In this document: positions 1 to 16,860 of the stretch, one piece after another
Layout: each line of letters begins with the position of its first letter
Numbering within the stretch: position 1 is the stretch's first letter
NCBI GenBank assembly: GCA_054601695.1
Contig: BAAHQB010000182.1
Coordinates: forward strand, 1-64,000
From: Amorphochlora amoebiformis
Taxonomy: Eukaryota > Cercozoa > Chlorarachniophyceae
DNA: 64,000 nt
Reading direction: 5' to 3'
Translations under genes and position numbers: made by a program
The notes under the pieces: model-generated
Database searches by the model: none
Seen by the model: only the letters and a program-made list of their open reading frames with translations
Told to the model about the DNA's origin: nothing

Positions 1-70
1 TGCTAATATTAATGTTAATCTAGGCTTCTAACACTCGCTCTCATGCTGATTTAAGGTGATTTTAACTAAG

Positions 71-3849
<3,779 letters not shown>

Positions 3850-4353
3850 CTTCAGACACGATACCTAGGATACTCACTATAATCTAATATAATCTAGAAT
3901 CTAGTATCTTGCACCACGTGTGTGTAAATTTTCGGAGTTTTATCAACTAGATCTAAGTAGAGATCAATTGAGCAACTACAAGAACAATCAGATATACTAT
4001 AATAGATATATGAGATATATACTAGAATTATCCAAGATATATCCTAGATTTATCCTAGATATCTACTAGATCTAGTGTATATTCTCTAGATTCTTTTATA
4101 TTCTAGATATTCTGACAGATCTGAATCAACTCAACATTTAACCAAATAACAAAAAAATCTGTCCAACCCGCGCCTGGCGTCTAGTTGTAATCTAGGTAAT
4201 TTACAGCCTTGCCTGGAGTCTAGAGAGTCGTCGTTAATCCGATCCTCTTTCTAGTCTTCATTGTAATTTTATAGCGGTTCAGAATGATGGTTGGAATCGT
4301 TCAATCGGAGTTTTTGAGCTCTCGATCTAGTCGGAGGAGTACGATCTAGACAG
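3850..4353. other. Convergent intergenic spacer rich in CTAG/AGATCT words
   Basis: Lies between the stop of the forward gene (3849) and the stop of the reverse AIDA-like gene (4354). TA tracts are nearly absent. The stretch is instead dense in TCTAG, CTAGAT, AGATCT and GATATATC-like words. A similar island lies in the other convergent spacer (29102-29757). Both genes should end transcription here, but no poly(A) signal could be assigned. No coding exon was found. Confidence 0.6.
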
Positions 4354-5299
4354 CTACCGAAGCTGGCTGTGGTACGGCAACCATTCAAGGCGAAGGTAGG
4401 CCTCGCCTGGTGGTGGATAGAATAATAGGTTTGTGTAAGAAATATGAATATATAAAGAACGGAATATAAAAGTATATGCACATATATATGTATATATGTA
4501 CATGCATAGTATAAAAACATGTGAAAAAATGTATTTATGCATGTTGTGTTAAACATACTACATTTACAATATATAATATATAAATTGTAAACATATACAT
4601 ATATATATATATATATAGGTATGTATACATACTTCTGTAGGTATATATATCATATATATGCATACACATATCATAGCATTTAGATATATATATATATATC
4701 TATAATATATGTCATCTATAAATAAGTATGTATGTTATAAGGAAGTATGCGGAGCACTAAGTATATAGAAAATATCTCTACATATACATATATATATCAT
4801 ATCTAATATATATATATATATATGTACATATATTTATATATATATATAACAAATGTATAAATTTATATTATATGTATATATTTATACAGAAATTAGATAT
4901 TCTATAAATACACATATATATATATATATAATGTATTATATATCTACACAGCCCCACCCCGAAATGGAGACAGCTTTGCACGCGTAAAGTCCGTCGGCTT
5001 ATGATAGAGGGGAAGAGCATAATTCTGCTCATATATATATATATATATGTATACAAAGGTTAATATATATATATATATATATATGTAAAGGTTTATATAT
5101 ACATATATACATTTATATATAATATATAAATACATACATATATACATATATGTTTAACCATACCTATTTATCCATACAAACATTTAGATATTCATGTCTA
5201 GAACTCAAATACAGTTAGTATTGGGTTTCTTAGGAATGGAGCTGTAGGTATATATATATATATATATATATATATGTTACATATATATATATATATATG

Positions 5300-5337
<38 letters not shown>

Positions 5338-5531
5338 TATATTGCCTGGTTGCTTTTGAGCATGGCGAGGCGAAACGGCATGAATGCGAAACATCTTACG
5401 CTAAACTTCGAGGACTGTTGATGTTTATGTATATTGTATATATCTATATGTAAATCATGTACATACGAATGCAAAACACCTTACGCTAAACTTGGAGGAC
5501 TGTTGATGTATATGAATGTATGTGTATATAT

Positions 5532-5571
<40 letters not shown>

Positions 5572-5787
5572 GATATGAATATATAGGTAATATTGAGGCA
5601 TATATGCGTATGTATGTACGTGTAAATATGTGAATGTCTATGTAAAGATTTTTACGCACAGGAAAATTCACATTTACACGTCTTGTGTGTTCAATATGTA
5701 TTTATATTTCGATATATGTATATATAGAGATATCTTATATATTTTATGTGTATATCTTATATACTTATATATATTCATTTATACCTA

Positions 5788-5818
<31 letters not shown>

Positions 5819-6015
5819 TACCTGTTCCTTCCAGTGTTTAAGCTCGAAAAACACGACGTAGTCATCATCTCGGATCTGAGACTGTTTAAACATGTATATA
5901 TATATGTTTACATATATATAATATATGTAATAATATGTTATATATTATATATATATATATATATTCTCTCCTTGCATACACATAAAATATACATGCTTGC
6001 ATAATAATTTACTCC

Positions 6016-6063
<48 letters not shown>

Positions 6064-6254
6064 CTATATATATATGGTTACTACAGGGTTGGATTTAGGC
6101 TATATTTCACGTACAAATACAGGTCAAAATTACCGTGTGGGGAGGGCAGAGGTATATCAGGCTAGAGAATCCCGTTACCTGTATATATATTTAGTATTTT
6201 ATAAGAATACGTATATTTGTGTGTGTGTGCTATATTGCAGGTGTGCATGCATGT

Positions 6255-6302
<48 letters not shown>

Positions 6303-6785
6303 TATATAGATATATGAATATGATATATACATATTTGAAAATATGTCCATGGAGCATTAATATGCATTTACATATTTTGTGATTCATATAATATAGATAT
6401 ATACATACATATCCATTTACTATTATGCCTTACATTAAAATAAAATATGCACACAAGATATACTCTAATATATAAATTTACGTATACATATATAATATTA
6501 ATAGTGTGATATCGCATTAACAACTTATATAAAGTGTATTTTTACACACAATTAAAAATGGAATGTATTTACAACACTATTTATATGCATAAAACCTTGC
6601 ATACATGAATTATATACATAACATAATATATAAAAGAATATACATATGATATGTATGTGTATACACAACTTCACAATATTCTAGTATATATGTATGAAAT
6701 ATACCTATGCATGTATATATATATATAATATATATATATATATAATTTATATATATATATATGTGCGTATATATATATATATATA

Positions 6786-6830
<45 letters not shown>

Positions 6831-6920
6831 ATACCTTCGGAGTGGTTTGAGTTTTGGGAAGCTGGGGAAGTTTAATAGGCAGCTTGAACAAGCTACTACG
6901 ACGGCTAATATACAACATAT

Positions 6921-6958
<38 letters not shown>

Positions 6959-7153
6959 ATGCCAATACGTATATATATACCCCTAGATATCTGTATGTAT
7001 TTGTACCTATATATATATATAAATATATATGTATATATATATAAATGTATTCAAAATACAGCATACTTATTGACCTTACACATGTATAGATATATACAAG
7101 TATATATATAGATATATACAAATATAGAGTATATCGTTCTCCAGATGGATTTT

Positions 7154-7192
<39 letters not shown>

Positions 7193-7223
7193 GATACACA
7201 GTACATTCTTATTGATATCGTAC

Positions 7224-7259
<36 letters not shown>

Positions 7260-7411
7260 TCATAATAAAGATTATACGTGGGCAGATAGTACCGTACTCT
7301 AGATGGCGTCAAAGTTTCATCACCGAGGTTTTGGGTGCGTACAGACTTTCCGCATATCAAACCTATCAGATATTATATATATATATATATATGTAAACAT
7401 TTTAGTTATAC

Positions 7412-7445
<34 letters not shown>

Positions 7446-7560
7446 ATATCTATTTTATGTACATGTCCAGTATGTGTGTAAAGTATGTACATAAATAAAC
7501 ATGTTATCCAGGTAATGATAATAATGATACATCTATATATAGACATATATATATATATAT

Positions 7561-7593
<33 letters not shown>

Positions 7594-7746
7594 GATATAC
7601 TTATATTTTATATACGTGCACGTCACTATTTTTTTCATTTATAAATATTCTTAAGCATGTATATGATATTACACATGCTTTATATAATACTATTACATAT
7701 ATTCATATACACACACACACACACAAAAACACACATATATATATAT

Positions 7747-7782
<36 letters not shown>

Positions 7783-7895
7783 TGCATATTACCTTTTTTG
7801 TCGCATATTGTTATAACGATATGTGGATCTACAAGATTTTCAACCGACGCGGTAATCGACTCCAAGCAAAGGGCTATACATATCGTTCCGGTCTG

Positions 7896-7947
<52 letters not shown>

Positions 7948-8080
7948 ATATATTATATATATATATATATAATATGTGTGTATATATATACGCATACATA
8001 AAGGAATTTAACATAGATATGTGTGCATATTTAGATAGATACATATTTCATACAAACATATGTATGTGTATGTATATGTG

Positions 8081-8119
<39 letters not shown>

Positions 8120-8226
8120 GTATATACATAACATGAATAGATTTTCAGTAGATGTTAATTGACTCCAAGCAAAGAGCTACACATATCATTCCACTCTGTA
8201 TATACTTATATATGCTTTTATATATT

Positions 8227-8259
<33 letters not shown>

Positions 8260-8446
8260 TATATACATATATATTTACATATATATTTATATATATGTGT
8301 GTGTATATATGTATAAAATTCTAAACATATATATAGACATATTTAAGCCAGACATACATGTATATTTTAATTATTTGTATAAATAGGAAAACGTTTGTAT
8401 GCAAATTTTCCACTGAATACAAACATGCGCCTATATATATAAATAT

Positions 8447-8477
<31 letters not shown>

Positions 8478-9050
8478 CCTACATACATACACATACATAT
8501 GTAGACACATACACACATATATACCGTCAACTCACATATACATTTATACACTTGTATATGTACACATAAGTAATGTATATAATATCTAGTTGACCAGATT
8601 TATCTTTGTGGTTGATAGAATCCATTCAGTTGCGAGCTCAACTTGTGTCTGATGTGATGTATTCCTTGTCGCCTAATTAATATGTAGATATATATATATA
8701 TAAACATATATCCATATATATATATATATATTATATGTACATATGCGGATAAATCTACCTGCATCCAATACATATATGTAAATATATATAATATACATAA
8801 TATATATTATATATATGTATATATATATATAATATGTAGATATACAATCTGGTGTTACAGTCTCGTCCTAATATACACGTAAACTATATACTATGTGTAT
8901 ACACATATACATATATATATATATTATATATATATATATTATATATATATATATATTATATATATACATATGTATAAATATATATGTATGCAGGAAGTAG
9001 TTAGATATACATTTTCCGCTTTGGGTGAAGTCCCGCCGGAGCTCTCGGAT
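4354..9050 (-). CDS. AIDA: AIDA-like protein with C-terminal C2 domain
   Basis: Resembles AIDA (axin interactor, dorsalization-associated), whose C-terminal half is a C2 membrane/protein-binding domain. Exons in transcript order: 9050-9011, 8672-8595, 7892-7793, 7362-7324, 6904-6835, 6161-6134, 5881-5822, 5414-5346, 5027-4958, 4406-4354 (TAG). Phases agree throughout and give about 202 residues. The match to the family rests on [26 protein letters not shown] at the start of the C2 fold, then [29 protein letters not shown] and YLRLEW near the end, in the family's order. The middle (6904-6134) aligns poorly. The start codon and the family's helical N-terminal domain were not found; the region 9051-9471 may hold a first exon. 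One intron (after 5346) appears to be GC-AG (CAG|GCAATA). Recognition is from memory of the family. Confidence 0.82.
5467..5514 (-). repeat. Acceptor-side echo of AIDA exon 5414-5346, with both splice sites intact
   Basis: A direct copy of CAACAG plus the first about 33 nt of the exon, about 90 nt upstream of it in the transcript. It keeps an AG acceptor, an open frame reading [11 protein letters not shown] in the same phase, and is followed at once by GTATGT. It could be a decoy or an alternative mini-exon. Confidence 0.8.
8133..8207 (-). repeat. Acceptor-side echo of AIDA exon 7892-7793
   Basis: Decayed copy of TATATACAG plus about 60 nt of the exon start, roughly 300 bp upstream in the transcript. 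It keeps GCTCTTTGCTTGGAGTC, but the frame is damaged further on. Confidence 0.85.
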
Positions 9051-9242
9051 CTATTTATATATGTATATATATATATATATATATATACATATATGCACCT
9101 ATATGTGTATATAATATATAGGTATATACATATATGTATAATATATGTGCACATACATATATGAGTGATTACTAAAATTACTACACATTGCATTTAGATA
9201 TTTATATAATATATGTAATATAATTTCGTGTATAATATGTAC

Positions 9243-9274
<32 letters not shown>

Positions 9275-9437
9275 TCTGCAATGTATAAAGTCATTCAAGT
9301 ATACAAAAAATTACACATATGTAAATATATATTTAAATATATATATATATATATATACATATTTACATAGTGATAGAAATATATATATATATATATATAT
9401 ATGTGTGGGGGTGTGTGTATTTATATATATGTATATA

Positions 9438-9469
<32 letters not shown>

Positions 9470-9471
9470 TA
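9051..9471. other. Spacer between the NHL and AIDA-like genes
   Basis: Mostly TA tracts. It should hold the 5' end of the AIDA-like gene on the - strand. A short ATG-led stretch near 9193 was seen but could not be phased. No other signal is assigned. Confidence 0.4.
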
Positions 9472-9838
9472 TTACATCTGTGTGCGGTGGTGTACAACGT
9501 CGTCAACAGAAAGTAGGGAGCCTTTTCTCTAATATCATAGATATGTATACATACATATGTATATATATATATATATGTATATATGTATATATATATATAT
9601 ATATATATAATTATACATGCATGTATATATATATATATATATATCAGTAGTACATCACACATAAGAGCTTTATATATATATATATATACATATGTCTGTA
9701 TATATATATATATATATATACATTATATCACATATAAGAACTGTGGATATGTAATCGTAAAAACATGTAAGAAGACTCATAGATAGATAGGTAGATAGAT
9801 GATATAAATATAACAGATATTACATAATATATATATAC

Positions 9839-9870
<32 letters not shown>

Positions 9871-10003
9871 ACATATATATGCAATGTATACATACATATA
9901 TACATACACATATCCCAGTGTATACATATGTATATTTATGAGAGTACCCTAAGCATTCGAATTCAACTCATAATATACGCATACATTACAGATATATGTA
10001 TAA

Positions 10004-10067
<64 letters not shown>

Positions 10068-10183
10068 GTATAGTACCCGAAGCATTCGAATTCGATGTTT
10101 CCACCAGTCCGCAACATAGATATTCAATTCCTATATGTTATACATATGTATATGTTATATGAACATATATATGTATATGTATA

Positions 10184-10220
<37 letters not shown>

Positions 10221-10828
10221 TTATATGTATATGTACTATCACATGGATTTACATATACATTTAAACACATAAACATATACTTGAAATGTCACGTCGAACG
10301 AATGTGTACATATAAATAAATACATATTCATATATATATATATATATTGTACAAACATTCATGTATATTTTCCATATATTTCCATCTATCCACATTCGTA
10401 CACACCAAATTTTTTTGCATTCTCCCCTCTCTGTCTCGCATTTCTTGTCACACACCCACACATCCCTCTCGAATTGGTACTCTCTCATTCTCTCTCAATT
10501 CCCCTCTCTTTAGATTCCTCTCCCTACCTCCTCTCTCCCTCTCCAGCTAGCTCTATATATATACATATATATATATAGTTTAGATACTAGAGACTAGAGA
10601 TATAGTACCTAGTGCTTGGTAGTAGGCTAGTGCAGCTAGTACAGATCTATCTAGCCTATGGTATTATATCTAGTATCTAGCTAGAGTTCGCTTGTCATTT
10701 TCTCCTTTGTCTCTTTTCCCTTATATTCCGTCTTTCTTTTTTTTTCTCCTCCCCCCCACTCAGTGCGTATTGTATGTATATGCATATGTAAATATAAGTA
10801 TTATAAATGTGTAAAGATTTATAAATAG

Positions 10829-10859
<31 letters not shown>

Positions 10860-11530
10860 TATGTAGATAAATATATTTATGTATATATATATATATTTAC
10901 ATGATATATATATATATATAACATATCATATTTCATATCGAATTATGTGAATACATATGAAAACTGGGCTGGTGTGTCGCTTTCCCTCCCCTTTTCGAAT
11001 TTCTCTCCCTCCACCTTCTCTGTTTTCTCTTCCTCTCTTCTCTCCCTTCTCTCTTCCCACCCGCTCAGTGTCAAGATACGGAAAAATTGGTGAATATTGG
11101 CCAACTTAGCTAATCTTCTCGAAGCACTTTGTGTCCTTTGAGAAGAATCCAGAAAAATTGGTGTGTTTTGGAAAATCTAGCTAAAAAAAAAAAAAATCTT
11201 CAACTGTGTACCTTATCGACAGCGACGTCGCACGGACAGTCAAAGACGGAAAGATGGTCTTTTGAACCCTATGCGAAATATATATGAGAATAAATATGTG
11301 TGTATGTATTTCTTATTGATGATTAGAAGTGTATTTTGACCTAAGATCCACCACCGCCTGTGGCTAGCGTCATTACACACCACACACGTGTATAAATATA
11401 TCGATATATACATCTAATATTTATATATTCTGTGTTTTAACCTCAGACCCGCCACCGCCTTTGGCCAGGGTGATAACTTTCCCGTCGCGGTTAATCCTTC
11501 GAACCTTATATTATATTTTTTTTCAATGTG

Positions 11531-11566
<36 letters not shown>

Positions 11567-11659
11567 TCAGATTTTATTCATTTGTATGTAATAATTTTTC
11601 AATGTATTGATTTATTACGTATATCTATACATATTCATCCATGTGTATGTACCTATAAG

Positions 11660-11691
<32 letters not shown>

Positions 11692-11972
11692 ATCTATATG
11701 TAAAAAGATATAATGTTACATTCAAAATACCATAAAATTCTCTGCGTCTGCAACGTAGATATTGCCATACCTGAGGGATGTTTATATTACAACGTTCATT
11801 TGTTTACGTTATAAAGTTTGTTTGTACAATATATATACATATATATACATATATATGTATATATATATATATAAAGCATATACATGCATGTACTTACTGA
11901 TCGACATCAAGCCCACACGGCCCGTTGAACTGCGCCTCCTTTCCCAGTCCGTCAAGATGCCCTATTGATGTG

Positions 11973-12015
<43 letters not shown>

Positions 12016-12655
12016 ACAATATTACATGAATATATACATATATATTTGTATGTATACACATATATATTATACATACATATATATTATATATGTATTTATA
12101 GGTATATATATATATATATGTATATGTATAATATCAATGAAAATATTGATGTGTACGTACATCCACTTAGTATATTTATATACAACATATATATATATAT
12201 ATATGCATTTAAATGTTCCTATACACACATATTATTCCTGTATAAATTCCTGACATATTACAAATACAAATTAAACACGTAAAATTACCTAATCCAGCGG
12301 TAGAATATTTCAAAAACACCTAAATAACCCCCCTTGCTTAATACTAATCATAAACGGCGAAGGAAATCCACAAGAATCACCTAAATTCAACCCTACTCAA
12401 AAACACCTAAAGTTCACCTTACGCTTACTACTATAATCCTAACAAGATAAAAACCCCATTTTCATCCTAAGACATGGCAAAGATTCCTAAGTTCAACCCC
12501 ACTAGATGGGCAAAAACGCCTAAATAACAACCTTTTTTTCCCCCAGCGATTGTTGATACGACTCCGTCCGGGGTGATCTATGTTTGTGGATACGATATGT
12601 ATGTGCATATGTACAATGTGTTACAAACGGATACATACACACATATATATGTTTA

Positions 12656-12686
<31 letters not shown>

Positions 12687-13919
12687 GATATGCATGCGTC
12701 ATTGTACGTTTAGATATATTTATGTTTACTTTACATGTACAACATATATATATATATATATGTTTATATATCTATATGTGTGCCATTATATGTACGTTAA
12801 GACATATTTATTTTTATTACATTTACATACACAACCCTTCCTGTGTTGTTAAAAATATAAACCATAACTCAGACGCAACACACAAAATACAAGCATGTAT
12901 ACAGAAAAAAAAAAAACATAAACACACAGATATATGCTTACAAAATACACACACAAACACAGAGATAAATCCATATACCACCTTACGAATCGCATTATTG
13001 TCTGAGTCAGCCACGTATAGTACCCCATCGAAATCCAAAACGACCTGAAAAATCAGTGAATTTTCCGAGTTTTTTTGAAACATTCTAAGTGTGGTTCTCA
13101 AGGGGTTTCATGTTGTATTCTCCACGGATTCCCCAGTCGAATATACATAATATGTCTGTTATACATTAATATACGTACATATATATATATATATATATAT
13201 ATATGTATAAAAAACATGTATATTTACTTATCTCCATATATTTCCCAAACTCTCAACTCCCTGCAACGTAATTTAGGATTCTGTCTGTATACATCTTTCT
13301 CGTGTATACATACATACCTTTTTTAATATATATTTATGTAAATAAACATATATATATATATATATATATATGCGAAAATATATATATATATACATATATG
13401 TATTCATATAACGTCAGGGTTTGTACTCCGCAGGGAAAGTTGAACGAGGCCTCGGAACCCTAAGGTAAGGGTTAGGGTTAGGGTTAGGGTTGGAGGATTA
13501 GGATTAGATTTAGGTTTAGGTTCGGCTAGGGTTAGGGCTCTATTTACCTTGCCATCCTTAAAGCCCTGCTTTGGGTTACCCGCTAAGGTGGATACCTGGT
13601 GAGGAGATAAGTGTGTTAGCTTTAGGTAGGCGAGAGAAAACTTGTGTAATTAGGCTTTGTTGTTGTTGCGCGTAGAACACTCTGGGAGTAGGGTTAGGGT
13701 TGGGGTTAGGGTTAGGATCATATTATTCAGCATGTCTTAGTCCGAGGACCATTGATTAGGGTTAGGGTAAGGATACTTGTCCATCTTTTGTAATTTGACG
13801 AATAGTGTTGTTCTGAAGGTCTGTGACGTATACCATCCCTGTCTTTTTGTTCACGGCCTGGATAATGTATCTGTGTGTATATAATCTTAGAATGATTGTA
13901 TTCTATGTATTTATAGATA

Positions 13920-13978
<59 letters not shown>

Positions 13979-14099
13979 GTGTATGTATACGGGACACGTT
14001 GTATATTTATATAAGTATGTATATTATATTTATGGTGTATATGTTTATAAACTGACTCATATTCGTATATTATTTGGACATGCATATATACATACATAA

Positions 14100-14130
<31 letters not shown>

Positions 14131-14162
14131 TATGCGTATGTATATATATATATATAAATCTA

Positions 14163-14209
<47 letters not shown>

Positions 14210-14578
14210 AGATCTGTCTGTGTATATATTTAACCAGAGAACAGGACAGTTGAATTAGCTTTACCCCCTTTTCCATATAATATATATATATATACTAAAC
14301 ATATATTATGTATATATATATATAGGCACAGTATATTAGATATAAATATATACACATATGTATATGTGTATAATATGTACGTGTATATATATGTATATAT
14401 GTATATATATAATAATATGTACGTGTATGCGTATATGTGTGTATTATGTACATACATATGTAATTTATATATACATACATATATATATATATATATATAT
14501 GTATATATGTACACATTATATATATATATATATATGTACATATATATTGTATATATATATAAATATTGTTTATATATA

Positions 14579-14613
<35 letters not shown>

Positions 14614-14705
14614 CCAGAGAACAAGGACAGTTGAATTTCGCTTCATCCCCTTTCCCATCCATAAATCCTGGCTGCGGTTACGGGTTAGGGTTACAATTGA
14701 CTGAT

Positions 14706-14750
<45 letters not shown>

Positions 14751-15559
14751 AACATATGACATATATATGTTATATATATATATATATATATGTATGTCTA
14801 TGTGTGTATGCATACATATATGAGGGTGACTGCAATTCATTTTCGTGCAAAATCGCACCAGCCAACCCTAACTCTAACCCTACCCTTACCGCCCGCCGTG
14901 AAGATTTGGGCTCTATTTAGACACACACACAGAGAAAGACGAAAAAGACAGAGGAATAGAGAGGAAGAGGATGAAGATAGAGAGCGAGAGAGAGATGGGA
15001 GAGATTAGAGAGAGATGGGAGAGACTAAAGAGAGAAGAGGGAGCGAGAGGAGAAGAAATACACACAGAGAGAGAATGGAAAACTTATAAAGGGGAGGGAG
15101 AGAGAGAGAGAGAGAAAAAAAAAGGAGATAGAAAGAGGGAGAGAGAAGACTTCGAGGGCAGCATGAGGTAGTCCAAGCTCGAAGGCGAGTGAAGAGAGAG
15201 AGAAAAGGAGAAAATGAAAGCGGAGAAAAGAGAGGGAGAGGAGAGCTAGGGGAGAAAAAGAGGAGAGTACATACAGAGAAAGAGAGAGGGGAGACACAGA
15301 AGAGAAATGAGAGAGATAGCGGGAGAGAGGAGAGGGTAGAGACAGAGGGTGCACAGCAGAGAAGTGAGAGAGGAGGGAGAGAGAGAGGAGAGAGAGAGGA
15401 GAGAGAGACGAGAGAGAGAGAGAGAGGAGGGAGAGAGGGCTGGAAGTACTTTTTTCCCAGCAAAACAGGAGAGTTCTTTCCCAGGGGTTAGTTTCCAGAT
15501 TATATGGTTCGCAAGGTCTGCGACGTAGGCGTTGCCTGTGTGCGTATATTTACATGTAA

Positions 15560-15594
<35 letters not shown>

Positions 15595-15999
15595 CATATA
15601 TATATTTGTATATATATATACTCTGAGTATGGATATATGTTCATACCTTTACAAAAACGTAAAAATAGGTACAAATATAAATATCTTTGTGGAGGACTTA
15701 TACCCTTTTTTTACTTGCATTTATGCGTATATCTCTATGGAAAGCCTTAGTGTGGCTTATGTAAGTTGTTAATGTGCGTGTATGTGTATGTGTATCGTTC
15801 CTTACACAAATTCGTACCACATATATCTATTTATATACATACATATATATATATATATAGGAATATATGTATATATATATATATGTGTATATATATATAT
15901 ATATCCATATTTAATATAAATATAATTATATATCAATATTTAATGTGAATATAATTACATTTATATATTGTACCACAAGCACATACATTAGTGTATATA

Positions 16000-16044
<45 letters not shown>

Positions 16045-16125
16045 GAATATATATATATATATATATATATATGAGTATATATATACATATATATATATAT
16101 ATAAATATATATATGAATATCTACA

Positions 16126-16158
<33 letters not shown>

Positions 16159-16272
16159 GAATATATATATATATATATATATATCCATACATGTTCTATA
16201 TTATCACTATGAAGCCATACAAGTAACTATAAATATGCATATATACTTATATATATTTTACAGTACACACAC

Positions 16273-16305
<33 letters not shown>

Positions 16306-16315
16306 TATTTAAATC

Positions 16316-16347
<32 letters not shown>

Positions 16348-16691
16348 CCATAAACAATATATACATAAATGTACATGGATGCCCTCTCAGGGTGATTCCA
16401 CGGGATTTCATCACGCGAATTATTATTTTAATTCCTTTTTGTTCTTATAAATACTTCGGAGGATTCTGGGTGATTTTATGCCTCAGAGCTCAAAGTTCGG
16501 GGGGAAATCATACCGTCAGCATCGATTCCCACGCCACGTGGACAAATTGGGGCAATCTTCGATTCCTGATATGAATTTGTATGTATATATATACATAGAT
16601 ATATGATATATGTGTGTTGTAATAGGTGTGTGTGTATACATTAAAGGTATAAACACACATATGAAGTTGATTTATATATATATATTAATAC

Positions 16692-16739
<48 letters not shown>

Positions 16740-16822
16740 CCCTAACCCTAACCCTAACCCTAACCCTAATCCTAACCCTAACCCTAACCCTAAGCCGCAT
16801 ATATGCAGTATAAGTTTAAATT

Positions 16823-16860
<38 letters not shown>

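Noticed and set aside
9011-9050. Forward-strand reading [20 protein letters not shown] at 8992-9051
   Set aside because: It has an AG before it but no good donor and no phased forward neighbours; the reverse reading fits the AIDA-like model.
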